Shown: piece by piece, positions 26,735 to 27,445 of the stretch
Numbering within the stretch: position 1 is the first letter of the stretch
Layout: every line of letters starts with the position of its first letter
NCBI GenBank assembly: GCA_023433305.1
Contig: JAEZCZ010000064.1
Span: forward strand, 1 to 27,445
Length of the DNA: 27,445 bases
Direction: 5' to 3'
Origin: Pseudomonadota bacterium
Lineage (GTDB): Bacteria > Pseudomonadota > Alphaproteobacteria > Sphingomonadales > Sphingomonadaceae
Notes under the pieces: generated by a model
What the model saw: only the letters and a program-made list of their open reading frames with translations
Database searches by the model: none
What the model was told of the DNA's origin: nothing
Made by a program: the position numbers and the translations under genes

Positions 26735-27445
26735 TCAGGCGGCGGCCGAAAGCACCTTGTCGTGCGCGCCGCCTACCAGCGCCTGGTAAATGGCCCGATA
26801 ACGTTTCACGTTCTGGGCCCAGTCGTGTTTCTCGGCGACCTGCGCGCGCGCTGCCTCGCGCATCGCCGGCCACGCTCCGCGCCGGGCGAGCAGCGCGGCG
26901 AGCGCGACAGCACTGTCGGCTGGATCATCGGGCGCGAACAGCGTGCCCGTGACGCCGTCGACGATGAGTTCGCGGTGTCCTCCGACCGCGGATGCGGCCA
27001 CGAGCTTACCTTGCGCCATCGCCTCGAGTGGTTTGAGCGGGGTAACCAGGTCGGTCAGCCGGCTCGCCTTGCGCGGATAGGCCATCACGTCGCAGAGCGA
27101 ATAATAGCGCTCGACCTCATGGTGCGGCACGCGGCCGACGAAGCGGATCGCGCGCGCGGCCGATGATGCCTCGGCCTGGCGGCGCAACGGGTCGGCGACG
27201 GGGCCGCCGCCAACCAGCAGGAGCCGGGCATCGGGCCGCTCGGCTAGGAGCGCGGGCATCGCCTCGATCAGCACGTCGAGGCCTTCATAATCGTAGAAGC
27301 TGCCGATGAAGCCCACGACCGGGCCGCTCCCGAGCGCGAGCTGGCTCCGAAGTGCTTCGTCGGGCGGAAGCGGATCGCCGAACAGCGTCAGGTCAACGCC
27401 GTTGGGCATGATGCCGATGCGGCCGCCGGGGAAGCCGCGCGCGAC
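26735..27445 (-). CDS. Family-4 glycosyltransferase, C-terminal part (cut by window edge)
   Basis: This is the last 236 residues of a GT-B fold glycosyltransferase, family GT4, transferring sugar from a nucleotide-sugar donor. The C-terminal Rossmann domain begins PNGVDLTLFGD and VVGFIGSFYDYEGLDVLIEA. The donor-binding E-x7-E type motif is in TPLKPLEAMAQGKLVAAS with GGHRELIVDG following. The wording YYSLCDVMAYPRKASRLTDL and VTPLKPLEAMAQGK is close to what I recall of the exosortase A (PEP-CTERM) associated glycosyltransferases in EPS loci. The N-terminal acceptor domain is beyond the right edge. The gene order suggests an exopolysaccharide locus continuing to the right. Confidence 0.9.
   Translation of the reverse strand, partial: VARGFPGGRIGIMPNGVDLTLFGDPLPPDEALRSQLALGSGPVVGFIGSFYDYEGLDVLIEAMPALLAERPDARLLLVGGGPVADPLRRQAEASSAARAIRFVGRVPHHEVERYYSLCDVMAYPRKASRLTDLVTPLKPLEAMAQGKLVAASAVGGHRELIVDGVTGTLFAPDDPADSAVALAALLARRGAWPAMREAARAQVAEKHDWAQNVKRYRAIYQALVGGAHDKVLSAAA

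Noticed and set aside
25173..26789. 538-codon plus-strand ORF opposite the acidic membrane protein
   Set aside because: The minus-strand frame has two clean TM segments and a ribosome site; the plus frame is Arg/Gly-rich with none. Because the minus-strand protein is itself unrecognised, I keep its confidence at 0.75.

Overview
The window is GC-rich, densely packed chromosomal DNA. The gene set and protein style point to an alphaproteobacterium of the Sphingomonadales, most likely Erythrobacteraceae. Signs of this are a DUF3576 lipoprotein before leuS, the rnd-lptC-lptA order, a lone phaB followed by a ribbon-helix-helix gene, a 1,551-residue GltB, and an exosortase-associated type glycosyltransferase. 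This assignment is inferred from remembered family features, not from a search. I see no rRNA, tRNA, CRISPR array, transposase, integrase or prophage gene. The region reads as core chromosome with a few accessory genes.

Layout: 1-945 (minus) holds a DUF3576 lipoprotein and the start of leuS, which runs off the left edge. 946-1274 is a gene-free divergent region with a promoter candidate and nested inverted repeats. 1275-2042 (plus) is an exported protein of unknown function ending like an outer-membrane beta-barrel, closed by a strong terminator. 2154-3114 (plus) is phaB plus a ribbon-helix-helix protein. 3131-3373 (minus) is a small membrane-anchored protein. 3482-4357 (plus) is galU, sharing a terminator hairpin with a convergent M23 endopeptidase (4420-5076). 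5235-9179 (minus) is a tight glnE - bcp - DUF455 cluster. 9272-11928 (plus) is an M28 lipoprotein peptidase overlapping an agmatine-deiminase family gene, followed by a possible 40-residue membrane protein behind a CtrA-like box. 12094-16498 (minus) runs rnd, lptC, lptA, thrS, yjaB-like acetyltransferase. A REP-like dispersed repeat sits between rnd and ung (16622-17305, plus). 17321-18753 is a divergent TauD/TfdA dioxygenase - MarR regulator pair with a good operator candidate between them. 18772-24875 (minus) is gltB-gltD. 25074-27445 (minus) is a large two-TM protein with an acidic, apparently disordered tail, and the C-terminal part of a family-4 glycosyltransferase cut by the right edge.

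Themes: nitrogen assimilation is represented twice (glutamate synthase GltBD and the glutamine synthetase adenylyltransferase GlnE). Envelope biogenesis is represented by LptC/LptA, GalU, an M23 peptidase and a glycosyltransferase. Translation is represented by LeuS and ThrS. I found no clear new multi-gene system. The best leads are the MarR/TfdA operator, the CtrA-like box with its small ORF, the M28/deiminase overlap, the two lineage-type unknown proteins (1275-2042 and 25074-26699) and the REP-like element before ung.
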